15,384 nucleotides of DNA from an uncultured Bacilli bacterium (lineage in GTDB: Bacteria > Bacillota_I > Bacilli_A > RFN20 > CAG-826), in assembly GCA_934168325.1 (NCBI GenBank), contig CAKPNG010000035.1:1-15384 (forward strand). Direction: 5' to 3'. The notes beneath the pieces were generated by a model. The model was not told the DNA's origin. It did not search any database and saw only the letters and a program-made list of their open reading frames with translations. The translations under genes were made by a program, and so were the position numbers. This document shows positions 6,105 to 14,043 of this stretch, in pieces. Each line of letters opens with the position of its first letter. Within the stretch, counting starts at the first letter, position 1.

Positions 6105-6133
6105 TTGAATAAAACGCATAGGTTTCGTATAAT
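6105..6133 (+). promoter_or_regulatory. Promoter of the peptidase and lipoprotein operon
   Basis: TTGAAT (6105-6110) and TATAAT (6128-6133) are 17 bases apart. The -10 is perfect and the -35 matches four of six bases. The ribosome site AGGAG (6151-6155) and ATG 6164 follow. Confidence 0.6.
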
Positions 6134-6163
6134 TAAAATGTAAATAAACTAGGAGAAAATAAT

Positions 6164-8587
6164 ATGAAACCAAGTTTTGCTATTTTTGTTTCATTGATAA
6201 GCTTTATTTTTTCGCTTACTAAAACGCTAAATACAGCGAGTTCTTTATCTCAAAAAGAAACAGATGATGTTGAAGTTTTAGCGAATGCATGCATGAGAGA
6301 CCAAAGTACAAATGAATTATTTAATCAGTTAACTTCTAACATTGATGATGAAACATATATTGATAATACATATGCATCTTATTATTTTAGTAATTTGAGG
6401 GATAATTTTGGAAATAATGCGTTTGGTTCTTGTGGATATGTTTCTATAGGAATGTTACTATCGTTTTATGACGTGTATTGGGATGATAGTATTATTGAAA
6501 ATTCATATGATGTTGTCTCTAATTACTCAATAGATAGACAACCTCTAGCAGATTTTTATTTAGTTCCAACAAATGCTGAATCACCGGGTATTAAATTTGA
6601 ACCATCTAGTTTGTTCTCTAATGCAACTGTTGAAGAATATTTATCTATAGCCACTGAAAACAAAGATACTTATTTTCAATTTGAATTATTCGACTTATCT
6701 AAGCAATATTTTGGGATAATAAATTTTGATGAAGCAAATGGTAATTTGGGGCTAAGCGGAGAAGACATTTACGAGTTAGTTGATTATTATATTCATGATT
6801 ACAAGAACAATTCTGACAGCGAAGTAGTCGTTAATCTTTATGACATAAACAACGCTCCCCAAATGAAATCTAATGTTGTAAACAATATCAAGGAAGGCAA
6901 CCCAGTGATTTTAGTTGTTAGGCAGCCTAATACCTCAAAAGCACATTCCGTTATAGCCTACGATTATGATTCTTTTTATCAAGAAATATATGTGCACACA
7001 GGTTGGAGAAATGAAAATAGCGGTATTGCATTAACTCATGTTTCGTTGTCTGATCTAGGATATACTGAAATTGTAAGTGCAGTCACTCTTGAGGTTAATT
7101 CAGAAAAAAACCTTGGTCAAAAGTATTTTTCTCAATCTGGTGAAGGAAGTAGTTCATCAACATTCATTTTTCCTAGAGAAATTGAATTGACTTCTGGCAA
7201 TTATGCAGATATGATACCTACTTTCTCTCGGAAATCATTATATTCTGAAAAGCGGGAGTATAATAAGGATCCGTATTTTAATTTTTCAATATTAAATTTG
7301 AATAGGATTAGCGTTTTTGAAGTTACAAATATTAGATCGTTATCTTATACTTTAACTACTTCGCAATGGGAAAAAGTACGTTTTGATATCTCTGGCAAGA
7401 AATATTATGTTTTATTAACATTAAATTCTAATACATATCCCTATTGGGATGACTATTGGTGCAGAGTAGAATTCACTAAGCCTAATTCATATTTAAATAG
7501 ACCATATATTGTTCCTAAAGAGTATGGATTTGCGGACGCTTACCCAACCGATGAATCTACAAAAACACAGTTTGAATCACATACTATCCGTGGTTTTACA
7601 TTTGAAACAAGAAGATATCGTGTAGGTTATATACATAACGAAGATATTGTAATGTCTCCAATAAAAAAAGGAATAAATGAGGCATTTATTGAATATCGCT
7701 TTGAAACTGCTTTAAAAAGGATTGATGTAGATTTATCTCACTGGAGAGAACAATCAAGTGAGCGGCTTACTAGTAGCAATGGTATAGCGGTTATTCAACA
7801 ATATATTGAAGATGAGTGGGTGACTGTTTTAGATTTATTGGCTAGTGAAACAAATCTACCTAGAAATAGAAATAATAAAAATACCTATAAAATTGAGTTT
7901 GTACAACCTGCTTATCGTGTTAGATTTTATTCCAAATACAGCGGAGTAAGCAACGGTGAGAGTAATAAAGGTAGAATTTGTATTGGCAATATGGCTTTTT
8001 ATGAATCCGACTATAATTTGCCATTATCTGGTTCCGAATTGGACTATATGCCTGATACATGGAATAACACAGTTGTCAATCAATTCTTACGGGTAGATTA
8101 TTATCTTTACCAATACACAAATTGTTATTCATATGCAGTTAACGCACAAGTTAATCCAACCACAAATAGTCTTAAACCAATGCAGCCTGGCCAGGCAAAT
8201 GGGAAAACTATTTCAATGGATGATTTATTGAATACAGACAAAGTTGTTTCCGCTATTGAAAGTGATGCTAATATTTTAGGCTTTGGCTTTGATCAAATTG
8301 ACGCTAATGAGCCTTGTCCAGATGGAACATACAAAGTTGCGTTTGTTATAGATAATCAATATTCTATTGGTGATGGATATCAATATGATTATCATTGGTA
8401 TCGTCAAAATTCTGATGGAACTTGGTCACATAAGCCTGGAACTACACCAGTAAAAAATGTTGATAGTGATGGTAAATTGATAATGGATCCTAGAACTTGT
8501 GATAGAGATTCTGGCAATGGTCTAAATTATAATCTCTTTGTCGGATTTTATGCTGTTCGACCTTTAAATACAGTTTATAGTAAATAA
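6164..8587 (+). CDS. Large secreted protein with two cysteine-peptidase-like domains
   Basis: The 807 residues begin with a signal peptide (about 1-26). Domain 1 (about 65-312) has FGSCGYVSIGMLLSFYD with Cys90 as likely nucleophile and KAHSVIAYDYD with His261, followed by VHTGW. This is the papain-like putative peptidase type common in Bacilli and Mycoplasma. A central beta-rich region (about 330-615) carries ETRRYRVGYI and a strand pair RIDVDLSHW, resembling a carbohydrate- or surface-binding sandwich. Domain 2 (about 625-800) has TNCYSYAVN with Cys654, MQPGQANG, DYHWYRQNSDGTWSHKPG with His744, and DPRTCDR. This is a Cys/His module found at the ends of exported Firmicutes proteins. AGGAG lies eight bases before ATG, and the stop is TAA. 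The role is probably extracellular proteolysis or cell-wall processing; the substrate is unknown. Stretches of unusual balance and all-TGG Trp set it apart from the very AT-rich kinases. Confidence 0.8.
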   Translation: MKPSFAIFVSLISFIFSLTKTLNTASSLSQKETDDVEVLANACMRDQSTNELFNQLTSNIDDETYIDNTYASYYFSNLRDNFGNNAFGSCGYVSIGMLLSFYDVYWDDSIIENSYDVVSNYSIDRQPLADFYLVPTNAESPGIKFEPSSLFSNATVEEYLSIATENKDTYFQFELFDLSKQYFGIINFDEANGNLGLSGEDIYELVDYYIHDYKNNSDSEVVVNLYDINNAPQMKSNVVNNIKEGNPVILVVRQPNTSKAHSVIAYDYDSFYQEIYVHTGWRNENSGIALTHVSLSDLGYTEIVSAVTLEVNSEKNLGQKYFSQSGEGSSSSTFIFPREIELTSGNYADMIPTFSRKSLYSEKREYNKDPYFNFSILNLNRISVFEVTNIRSLSYTLTTSQWEKVRFDISGKKYYVLLTLNSNTYPYWDDYWCRVEFTKPNSYLNRPYIVPKEYGFADAYPTDESTKTQFESHTIRGFTFETRRYRVGYIHNEDIVMSPIKKGINEAFIEYRFETALKRIDVDLSHWREQSSERLTSSNGIAVIQQYIEDEWVTVLDLLASETNLPRNRNNKNTYKIEFVQPAYRVRFYSKYSGVSNGESNKGRICIGNMAFYESDYNLPLSGSELDYMPDTWNNTVVNQFLRVDYYLYQYTNCYSYAVNAQVNPTTNSLKPMQPGQANGKTISMDDLLNTDKVVSAIESDANILGFGFDQIDANEPCPDGTYKVAFVIDNQYSIGDGYQYDYHWYRQNSDGTWSHKPGTTPVKNVDSDGKLIMDPRTCDRDSGNGLNYNLFVGFYAVRPLNTVYSK

Positions 8588-8600
8588 GGTGGTGATTGTC

Positions 8601-9104
8601 ATGAAAAATAAACGTTGTTTTCTGCTTCTGCTCTCTTTTATTTTTGTTTTTACTTTAGTGTCTTGTCATAACAGTGTAGATCCTTTAGTTAGACCTGACG
8701 ATTACATTCTAGATTATTGGATTTGTGATACAGTGACTCGCGCAGATTTGGTTGAAGATAATATTTATCAGGAAAGCGGAAATACTATTCGCTATCTAGA
8801 TTCGAAGTATAATTTCGATAAAGATGAAAATGAGAAGAAATCGTTCCCTAATGAATATTGTTTTTATCAAATGAGGTTAAAAAATGAAATGTATGTTGTT
8901 TCGTTTATTTATATTTGTGACTCATCAATAGAAATTTACGGAATAAGCATGAAAACAGACTCAGATATTGTAAACAAGACTTTTGTTGAACTCGGTTTTA
9001 GATTTCTTGACAAATATTCAGGATTTGATGCTTGCTATTCCAAAAATTGTACCGAATTTAGGATATACCCTCATTATATTAGCATAGAGTATTTGATTAA
9101 TTAA
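8601..9104 (+). CDS. Small lipoprotein of unknown function
   Basis: ATG 8601 is chosen over the upstream GTG 8589 because AAGGTGGTG (8586-8594) is a good ribosome site for it. Its product, MKNKRCFLLLLSF onward, is a standard signal with lipobox LVSC and Cys22. The 167-residue product should be lipid-anchored on the outer face of the membrane. The mature part is acidic and rich in Tyr, Asp and Cys and contains no domain I recognise. It starts 13 bases after the peptidase stop and is therefore co-transcribed with it. A surface-bound inhibitor, anchor or substrate-capture partner for the peptidase is possible by context only. Confidence 0.8.
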   Translation: MKNKRCFLLLLSFIFVFTLVSCHNSVDPLVRPDDYILDYWICDTVTRADLVEDNIYQESGNTIRYLDSKYNFDKDENEKKSFPNEYCFYQMRLKNEMYVVSFIYICDSSIEIYGISMKTDSDIVNKTFVELGFRFLDKYSGFDACYSKNCTEFRIYPHYISIEYLIN

Positions 9105-9122
9105 CATTGTCTATTATGATTT

Positions 9123-9152
9123 AAAGGAGCTCCTAATCGGGCTCTTTTCTTT
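9123..9152 (+). terminator. Terminator of the peptidase and lipoprotein operon
   Basis: AAAGGAGC (9123-9130) pairs with GCTCTTTT (9141-9148) with one G-U pair. The loop is ten bases, and CTTT follows the T-rich second arm. It lies 18 bases after the lipoprotein stop. Confidence 0.65.
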
Positions 9153-9241
9153 ACTTGAATTTATAAAAAGTAAATTAATTTTTTACCAATTGATATATCT
9201 CTTTGTAATAAAATGAAAGTACTGACACTATATGTAATCGT

Positions 9242-9268
9242 AACGTCGAAGAAAACTCGGCGTTTTTT
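9242..9268 (+). terminator. Second terminator, upstream of KilA-N copy B
   Basis: AACGTCGA (9242-9249) pairs with TCGGCGTT (9257-9264) with one T-G pair and a seven-base loop, running into six T (9263-9268). No gene lies between it and the terminator at 9123-9152, so it either backs that one up or ends a small untranslated transcript from about 9190-9240. Confidence 0.65.
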
Positions 9269-9279
9269 ATATTATTTTC

Positions 9280-10080
9280 TATTATTAGTAGTAGAATATT
9301 TAAAATATATATGGTAGAATAATTATAATGAAAGGAAACAATTTAGTGAATAAAATAACAGTTAAAAATATCGAAATTAATGTTACAGGAATTGAGGGAT
9401 GAGGATTTTATAAGTCTTACTAATTTAGCAAAAATTAATAATCCTGATTTTCCTGCTGATGTAATAAAGAATTGGATGAGATTAAGAGCAACAATAGAAT
9501 TTATAGGTATATGGGAACAAATTAATAATCCTCATTTTAATATAGTCGAATTCGACCAGTTTAAAAATGAGTCTGGACATAATTATTTTGTAATGACTCC
9601 AACAAAATGGATTAAAAATACTAACGCTATTGACTTTAGAACTAAATCCGGAAAATATGGTGGTGGCACATTTGCTCATAGAGATATTGCATTAGAATTT
9701 GCATCATGAATATCTCCAGAGGTTAAGCTTTATATTATTAAAGAATTCCAAAGATTAAAAATTAAAGAATCAGAACAACTTGAGTGGCAAGGCAAAAGAT
9801 TATTAACAAAATTAAATTATCTTATACATACGGATTCTATTAAAGAATATTTGATTCCTACTGAATTAAGCAGCGAGCAAAAAAGCTATATTTACGCTAG
9901 TGAAGCAGAATTATTAAATGTTGCTTTATTTGGTATAACTGCAAAAGAATGGAGAAGTGCAAATCCTAATAAACAAGGTTATGTTAGAGATTATGCAAAT
10001 ACAATCGAATTAGCTATTTTAAGTAATTTAGAATATTTAAATTCAATGTTAATTTCTCAAAATATTTCTCAAGAAGAAAG
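9280..10080 (+). repeat. Direct repeat, copy B (KilA-N region)
   Basis: This is the partner of 5260-6044 in the same orientation. The pair flanks the peptidase and lipoprotein operon (6105-9152). Recombination between them would delete that operon, or could have delivered it. Confidence 0.8.
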
Positions 10081-10159
10081 ATTAATCTTATTATATAAAG
10101 AAGCTAATAGAGAAAAAGACTTATTTAATAAAAATAATATTAAGCAAATTAATAAATAA
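9346..10159 (+). pseudogene. KilA-N domain protein, copy B, frameshifted and with in-frame TGA
   Basis: GTG 9346, with GAAAGGA upstream, matches the start of copy A. An extra G at about 9394 shifts the frame, after which RDEDFISLTNLAKINNPDF continues the protein. The only rescue is ATG 9380, giving an N-terminus without the first 11 or so family residues. At 9707-9709 TGA replaces the Trp of the hallmark FASWISPEVKLY, where copy A has TGG. The rest is open to TAA at 10157-10159, so corrected length is about 270 residues, normal for KilA-N proteins with a C-terminal helical region. Only two lesions and a complete 3' end make it better preserved than copy A. With TGA read as Trp and start at 9380 it would give a nearly full protein. 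XRE-acetyltransferase follows after 21 bases without a terminator. Confidence 0.75.
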
Positions 10160-10180
10160 TCATAATTAAGGAGAGAAAAT

Positions 10181-11071
10181 ATGGCATACAATGTATTAGG
10201 AGATAGAATTAAAAAAATACGTTTAGATAACAACATGTCACAACAAGAATTTGCTGAAGCTTTAGGTTATACTCATAAATCAATGATTAATAAGATAGAA
10301 ACTGGATTAACTGATATGTCTTTTGATAAAGTTATTAAGTTAATTCTTGAATTTAAAGTTAACGCAAATGAATTTTTAGATATACCAATAGAAGAGAATG
10401 AAGGTTTAATGATTGCAGCAGATAAAGCTGACAAACCAGATTGGAAAAGAATCCATCCCCTTAAATCTAAAAACGAAAGTGTTGTTTATATAAAACCAAC
10501 TTTAATAAATTGTAAAAACATTATTGTAGGTGAATTTACATATTTTGATGGTCAAAACTTTCAAAGCCATGTTACACACCATTATGATTTTATAGGTGAT
10601 AAATTAATTATTGGTAAGTTCTGTCAAATTGGTAAAGGTGTTGAATTTATTATGAATGGCGCGAATCATCAAATGACCTCTGTTTCTACTTATCCTTTTT
10701 ATATATTTAATGGATGGAAACAAAATTCAGCTAAAACCGAAGACTTACCTAACAAAGGTGATACTATAATTGGAAATGATGTTTGGATTGGTCAAAATGT
10801 TACTTTTTTACCAGGAGTTCATGTTGGTGATGGATCTATTATAGGAGCAAATGCAGTTGTCGCTAATGATATTCCTCCATATTCAGTGGTAGTTGGTAAT
10901 CCTGCTAGAATTATTAAAAAAAGATTTGATGATGAAATGATTGAATTATTGGAAAAATTAAAATGGCGGGATAAGACACCTAATCAAGTTCAAAAAATTA
11001 TTCCTTTACTTTCTAATAATGATATCAATTATGTTAAAAAAGAGATCAAAAATATATTAAATAAATTATAA
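10181..11071 (+). CDS. XRE DNA-binding domain fused to Vat/CatB-type acetyltransferase
   Basis: The 296 residues combine two normally separate proteins. Residues 6-66 are an XRE helix-turn-helix (MSQQEFAEALGYTHKSMINK). Residues about 85-296 are a left-handed beta-helix acetyltransferase of the xenobiotic type. Its marks are IKPTLINC, KLIIGKFCQIGKGVEFIMNG with ANH (His163, the expected catalytic His of streptogramin A acetyltransferases), GDTIIGNDVWIGQNVTFLPG, and VGNPARIIKKRFD. It would transfer acetyl from acetyl-CoA to a small hydroxylated antibiotic or metabolite, as a trimer. AAGGAGAG sits six bases before ATG. An internal ATG at 10409 with AAGG four bases upstream could also make the enzyme alone. 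The fusion suggests ligand-linked or self-regulated expression, which is inference. The drug substrate cannot be assigned from sequence. Confidence 0.9.
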   Translation: MAYNVLGDRIKKIRLDNNMSQQEFAEALGYTHKSMINKIETGLTDMSFDKVIKLILEFKVNANEFLDIPIEENEGLMIAADKADKPDWKRIHPLKSKNESVVYIKPTLINCKNIIVGEFTYFDGQNFQSHVTHHYDFIGDKLIIGKFCQIGKGVEFIMNGANHQMTSVSTYPFYIFNGWKQNSAKTEDLPNKGDTIIGNDVWIGQNVTFLPGVHVGDGSIIGANAVVANDIPPYSVVVGNPARIIKKRFDDEMIELLEKLKWRDKTPNQVQKIIPLLSNNDINYVKKEIKNILNKL

Positions 11072-11120
11072 TTTAAAAATTATTAAAAAAATGTAGTTCT
11101 GCAGAGTTTTTTACTAGAAT

Positions 11121-12245
11121 CTATATCTTTTTAACCAAACATCTTCTCTTTTTATGTTGTCTATAGTCAAACCGTTTCCATTGACTCATAACAGCAGTAT
11201 TAGTTTCTAAATTTAAATTTGTTTCATAAAAATTAAGTTTTTTACTAACAAATGCATCTAACATTTGATAAATAAAAATGGAATTAATACCAAGGCGCTT
11301 ATATTGAGGTAATAATCCAATTAAAAGAAGTTCAGCACCATCAGGTCTCTTTAAACATTTAAGAATCTTAAATAATGTTTTTGGATTTGATAATTTACCA
11401 GTAGTACCAACTAAAGCTTTAGTAATAGAAGGCATTGATAATCCAAATCCAACTACTTTATCATTTTCGTCTAAAATTATAGGTAAGAAATCTTTTTTAA
11501 TAATTAAACTAGCTTGTTTAATAGTTTGCTTTTTCATTTGATCATTTAAAGGAATTACACCATATAAATCTTTATATGCTTCATTTAATACATCCATAGC
11601 ACTCATTCCATATTTTTTGAGATATTTTCTTTTTGATATGTTTAATGGTGCTAAATGTAATTTATGTACTTTAAATGATTTTTCAATAATTCTATTTAAT
11701 TTATCAGGAATTTCTTTTGGTTTAGTTAAATTAAATTCAAACCAGTCGACTTCCTTTTCTAATCCATAATCTTCAAGTAATTCTATATAATATGGATAAT
11801 TATAAGATTCAAATAAAGTCGATAATTCATTAAAACCCTCTATTAAAACGCCTTCTCGATCAGCATCTGTATAATTTAATGGTCCACAAAGTGTGTCCAT
11901 ATTTTCACTTTTTCCATATTTAGTAACTGCATCTAGTAAAGCTCTAGAAACTTCTTTATCATTAATACAATCAAATCGACCAAAACGAATTCTTTTTTCG
12001 TTATGAATTTCATTATATTGAAGTTGTATAATAGCTTGGATTCTACCGACTAATTTATTATCTTTATACGCAAGAAAAAAATTATGTTTTGCGACATTTT
12101 TATAAATATTTTTCTTAGTAAATAATTTCTTTTCATCTCCATAAAACTGTGGAACATAATAAGGACAATTCTCGTACAATTTTATAGGAAACATGATGAA
12201 ATCTTTAATTTGTTTCTTAGTTTTTACTTCTTTAATCTCTATCAT
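11121..12245 (-). CDS. GNAT family N-acetyltransferase, YghO-like
   Basis: ATG 12245, with AGAGG four bases upstream on the minus strand, is preferred over an earlier in-frame GTG at 12269. The 374-residue protein starts MIEIKEVKTKKQIKDFIMFP and continues with the family pattern PYYVPQFYGDEKKLF, then FFLAYKDNKLVGRIQAII. It includes the signature CGPLNYTDADREGVLIEGF and YPYYIELLEDYG. The C-terminal GNAT fold has LLLIGLLPQYKRLGINSIF, the acetyl-CoA-binding loop. This long GNAT type is widespread in Bacteria, including E. coli YghO, and its substrate is unknown. Stop TAG. It converges with the XRE-acetyltransferase gene and diverges from the sensor gene, so it is its own unit. Confidence 0.85.
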   Translation of the reverse strand: MIEIKEVKTKKQIKDFIMFPIKLYENCPYYVPQFYGDEKKLFTKKNIYKNVAKHNFFLAYKDNKLVGRIQAIIQLQYNEIHNEKRIRFGRFDCINDKEVSRALLDAVTKYGKSENMDTLCGPLNYTDADREGVLIEGFNELSTLFESYNYPYYIELLEDYGLEKEVDWFEFNLTKPKEIPDKLNRIIEKSFKVHKLHLAPLNISKRKYLKKYGMSAMDVLNEAYKDLYGVIPLNDQMKKQTIKQASLIIKKDFLPIILDENDKVVGFGLSMPSITKALVGTTGKLSNPKTLFKILKCLKRPDGAELLLIGLLPQYKRLGINSIFIYQMLDAFVSKKLNFYETNLNLETNTAVMSQWKRFDYRQHKKRRCLVKKI

Positions 12246-12384
12246 AAAACCTCTTGTATATTTTAGCACAACTTTGAAATTTTATTAATAATTCTGTCAA
12301 TTAAAATGATTGTTTAGAGATAAATGAGTTGTTTTTATTATTAGTTATTATATGTTAAAATAATAAACATAAGTAATTTTTGTT

Positions 12385-14040
12385 ATGAAATTTTTAACTA
12401 AGAGAACAACAATTTTTATAATTTGTGGATTATTCTTTATTTTAGCTGGCGTTTTTCAATATATTGATCAAGATTTATCTTTTTATTGGACTAAAGTATG
12501 TTCTTTTTGTGCAACGAGTATATTTTTATTATTAATATTTATTTGGGGATATTCGATTAAAATAAGAATAATTAATAAAGAAATAAGAAGAAAATTACTT
12601 ATTATCGCAGCGTTATTATTTTTTTGGCTATTTATAAGATATATAAAATATGAGTTTACTACTTCAACTGAGAGAATGAATAGGTATTTATGGTATTTAT
12701 TTTATGTTCCTCAATGTCTTGTTCCACCATTAGCTTTAATTGTTTCTTTAGAAACAACACAAGATGAAAAACATCCGATTAGAAGATGGATTTATTTAAT
12801 TTTAATACCAGCTTTTATCTTAATAATATTGATATTAACTAACGATTTTCATCAATTAGCGTTCAAATTTAAACCTAATTTTGAAAACTTTAGTTTTGAT
12901 TATAAGCATGGAATTGTATATTATTTAGCAATTGGATGGATTTTAACTATAATATTGACTTATATTTTAGTTTTAATTATTAAATGTAGTGTATCTTCAT
13001 GCAAAAAAAAAACATGGATTCCTATTTCTTTATTTTTGATTTGTACTGTAGTTTGTATATTATGTTTTATTTATTCGACTCGTTCTTATAAAGTTCCTGA
13101 ATTATTATCTTTTTCTTTTATCATTATATTTGAAAGTTGTATAGCGATTGGTCTTATACCTTCTAATGAAAATTATGAGATTTATTTTAGTAATTCTTCA
13201 ATTTCATCTTTAATTACTGATAAAAATTTAAATCCAATATATGGTTCTAATAATCTTTTAGAATTAAGTAAAGACAATTGTAAAAAAGCATTAAAAGATG
13301 GATATATTTTTATAGATGATGACAATCGTTTATCTACTAGAAATATTTCTGGTGGATATATTTTTTATATTGAGGATTTATCTCATATAAATAAGTTACT
13401 AAATGATATTAAAAATTTAAATGAAGCAATAAAAGAAGATAGCAATTTAATAATTTATGAAAATGAATTAAAGAAAAAAGAAATTAAAATAAAACAAAAA
13501 AACTACATGAATGATAATTTATTAATTATATTAAAAGAAGATTTATCATTGACAAACAATTTATTATTAAAAATAAAGGAAGATGACACATATTTTTATC
13601 AAAATTTTAAAGAAGCGTGTGTTCATTTAGCTTACATTAAAAGAAGAAGTAATCTTGAATTATTGTTACATCAAAACGAATATATTGATATTAATGAAAT
13701 TATATTATCTATTAAAGAAATAACTAACTATTTAAGATTATATGGGATAGAGAATTTATTAGCTAATGATACAAAAGAAAAAATAAAAGCTGAGATTGGC
13801 ATACTTTTATTTGAATTTTTCATGGATTCTATTCGATTGATCATAAGTGATATAACTTATTTAATTATAAATATTAATAATGATATTAATAAAATAACTA
13901 TGAGATTAGCGATCACTTTAAAAGCTAATTGCAATTATGAATTTAATAATTTGAAGTGCGAAAAATATAAAAATTTAATAGATATTATCAGAGAAGAGGA
14001 TACTTATTATCTAACTTTAAAAATTAATATAAAGGAGTAA
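12385..14040 (+). CDS. Eight-helix membrane sensor with degenerate kinase region
   Basis: The 551 residues start with about eight membrane helices (9-27, 35-57, 70-88, 101-121, 135-152, 176-200, 210-229, 238-258) resembling the 7TM sensor input of some histidine kinases. The tract ends with GLIPSNENYEIYF. A PAS-like segment (about 265-335) is next, then a long coiled coil (336-375) and a region with HLAYIKRRSNLELLLH that resembles the dimerisation part of kinases. No phospho-accepting HDELG motif and no ATP-binding N, G1 or G2 box can be seen; the last 90 residues (FEFFMDSIRL onward) could be a decayed ATPase fold. It would sense a signal and pass it to the kinase encoded three bases downstream. 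No strong ribosome site precedes ATG 12385. Base composition is more extreme (A/T-ending codons) than in genes to the left. All seven Trp codons are TGG. Confidence 0.8.
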   Translation: MKFLTKRTTIFIICGLFFILAGVFQYIDQDLSFYWTKVCSFCATSIFLLLIFIWGYSIKIRIINKEIRRKLLIIAALLFFWLFIRYIKYEFTTSTERMNRYLWYLFYVPQCLVPPLALIVSLETTQDEKHPIRRWIYLILIPAFILIILILTNDFHQLAFKFKPNFENFSFDYKHGIVYYLAIGWILTIILTYILVLIIKCSVSSCKKKTWIPISLFLICTVVCILCFIYSTRSYKVPELLSFSFIIIFESCIAIGLIPSNENYEIYFSNSSISSLITDKNLNPIYGSNNLLELSKDNCKKALKDGYIFIDDDNRLSTRNISGGYIFYIEDLSHINKLLNDIKNLNEAIKEDSNLIIYENELKKKEIKIKQKNYMNDNLLIILKEDLSLTNNLLLKIKEDDTYFYQNFKEACVHLAYIKRRSNLELLLHQNEYIDINEIILSIKEITNYLRLYGIENLLANDTKEKIKAEIGILLFEFFMDSIRLIISDITYLIININNDINKITMRLAITLKANCNYEFNNLKCEKYKNLIDIIREEDTYYLTLKINIKE

Positions 14041-14043
14041 TAA

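Noticed and set aside
9214..9318. Small plus-strand frame starting ATG AAA GTA CTG
   Set aside because: It lacks a ribosome site, runs through a clear terminator hairpin and into the promoter region of KilA-N copy B.
9482..9679. 65-codon open frame on the minus strand in KilA-N copy B
   Set aside because: It is antisense to the conserved KilA-N domain; the plus-strand frame matches copy A and the family.
11072..11120. Shared terminator between the converging XRE-acetyltransferase and GNAT genes
   Set aside because: Only an AT-only stem (ATAATTT/AAATTAT) and a CTGCAG palindrome are present, followed by T-runs; the stems are too weak to call a terminator.
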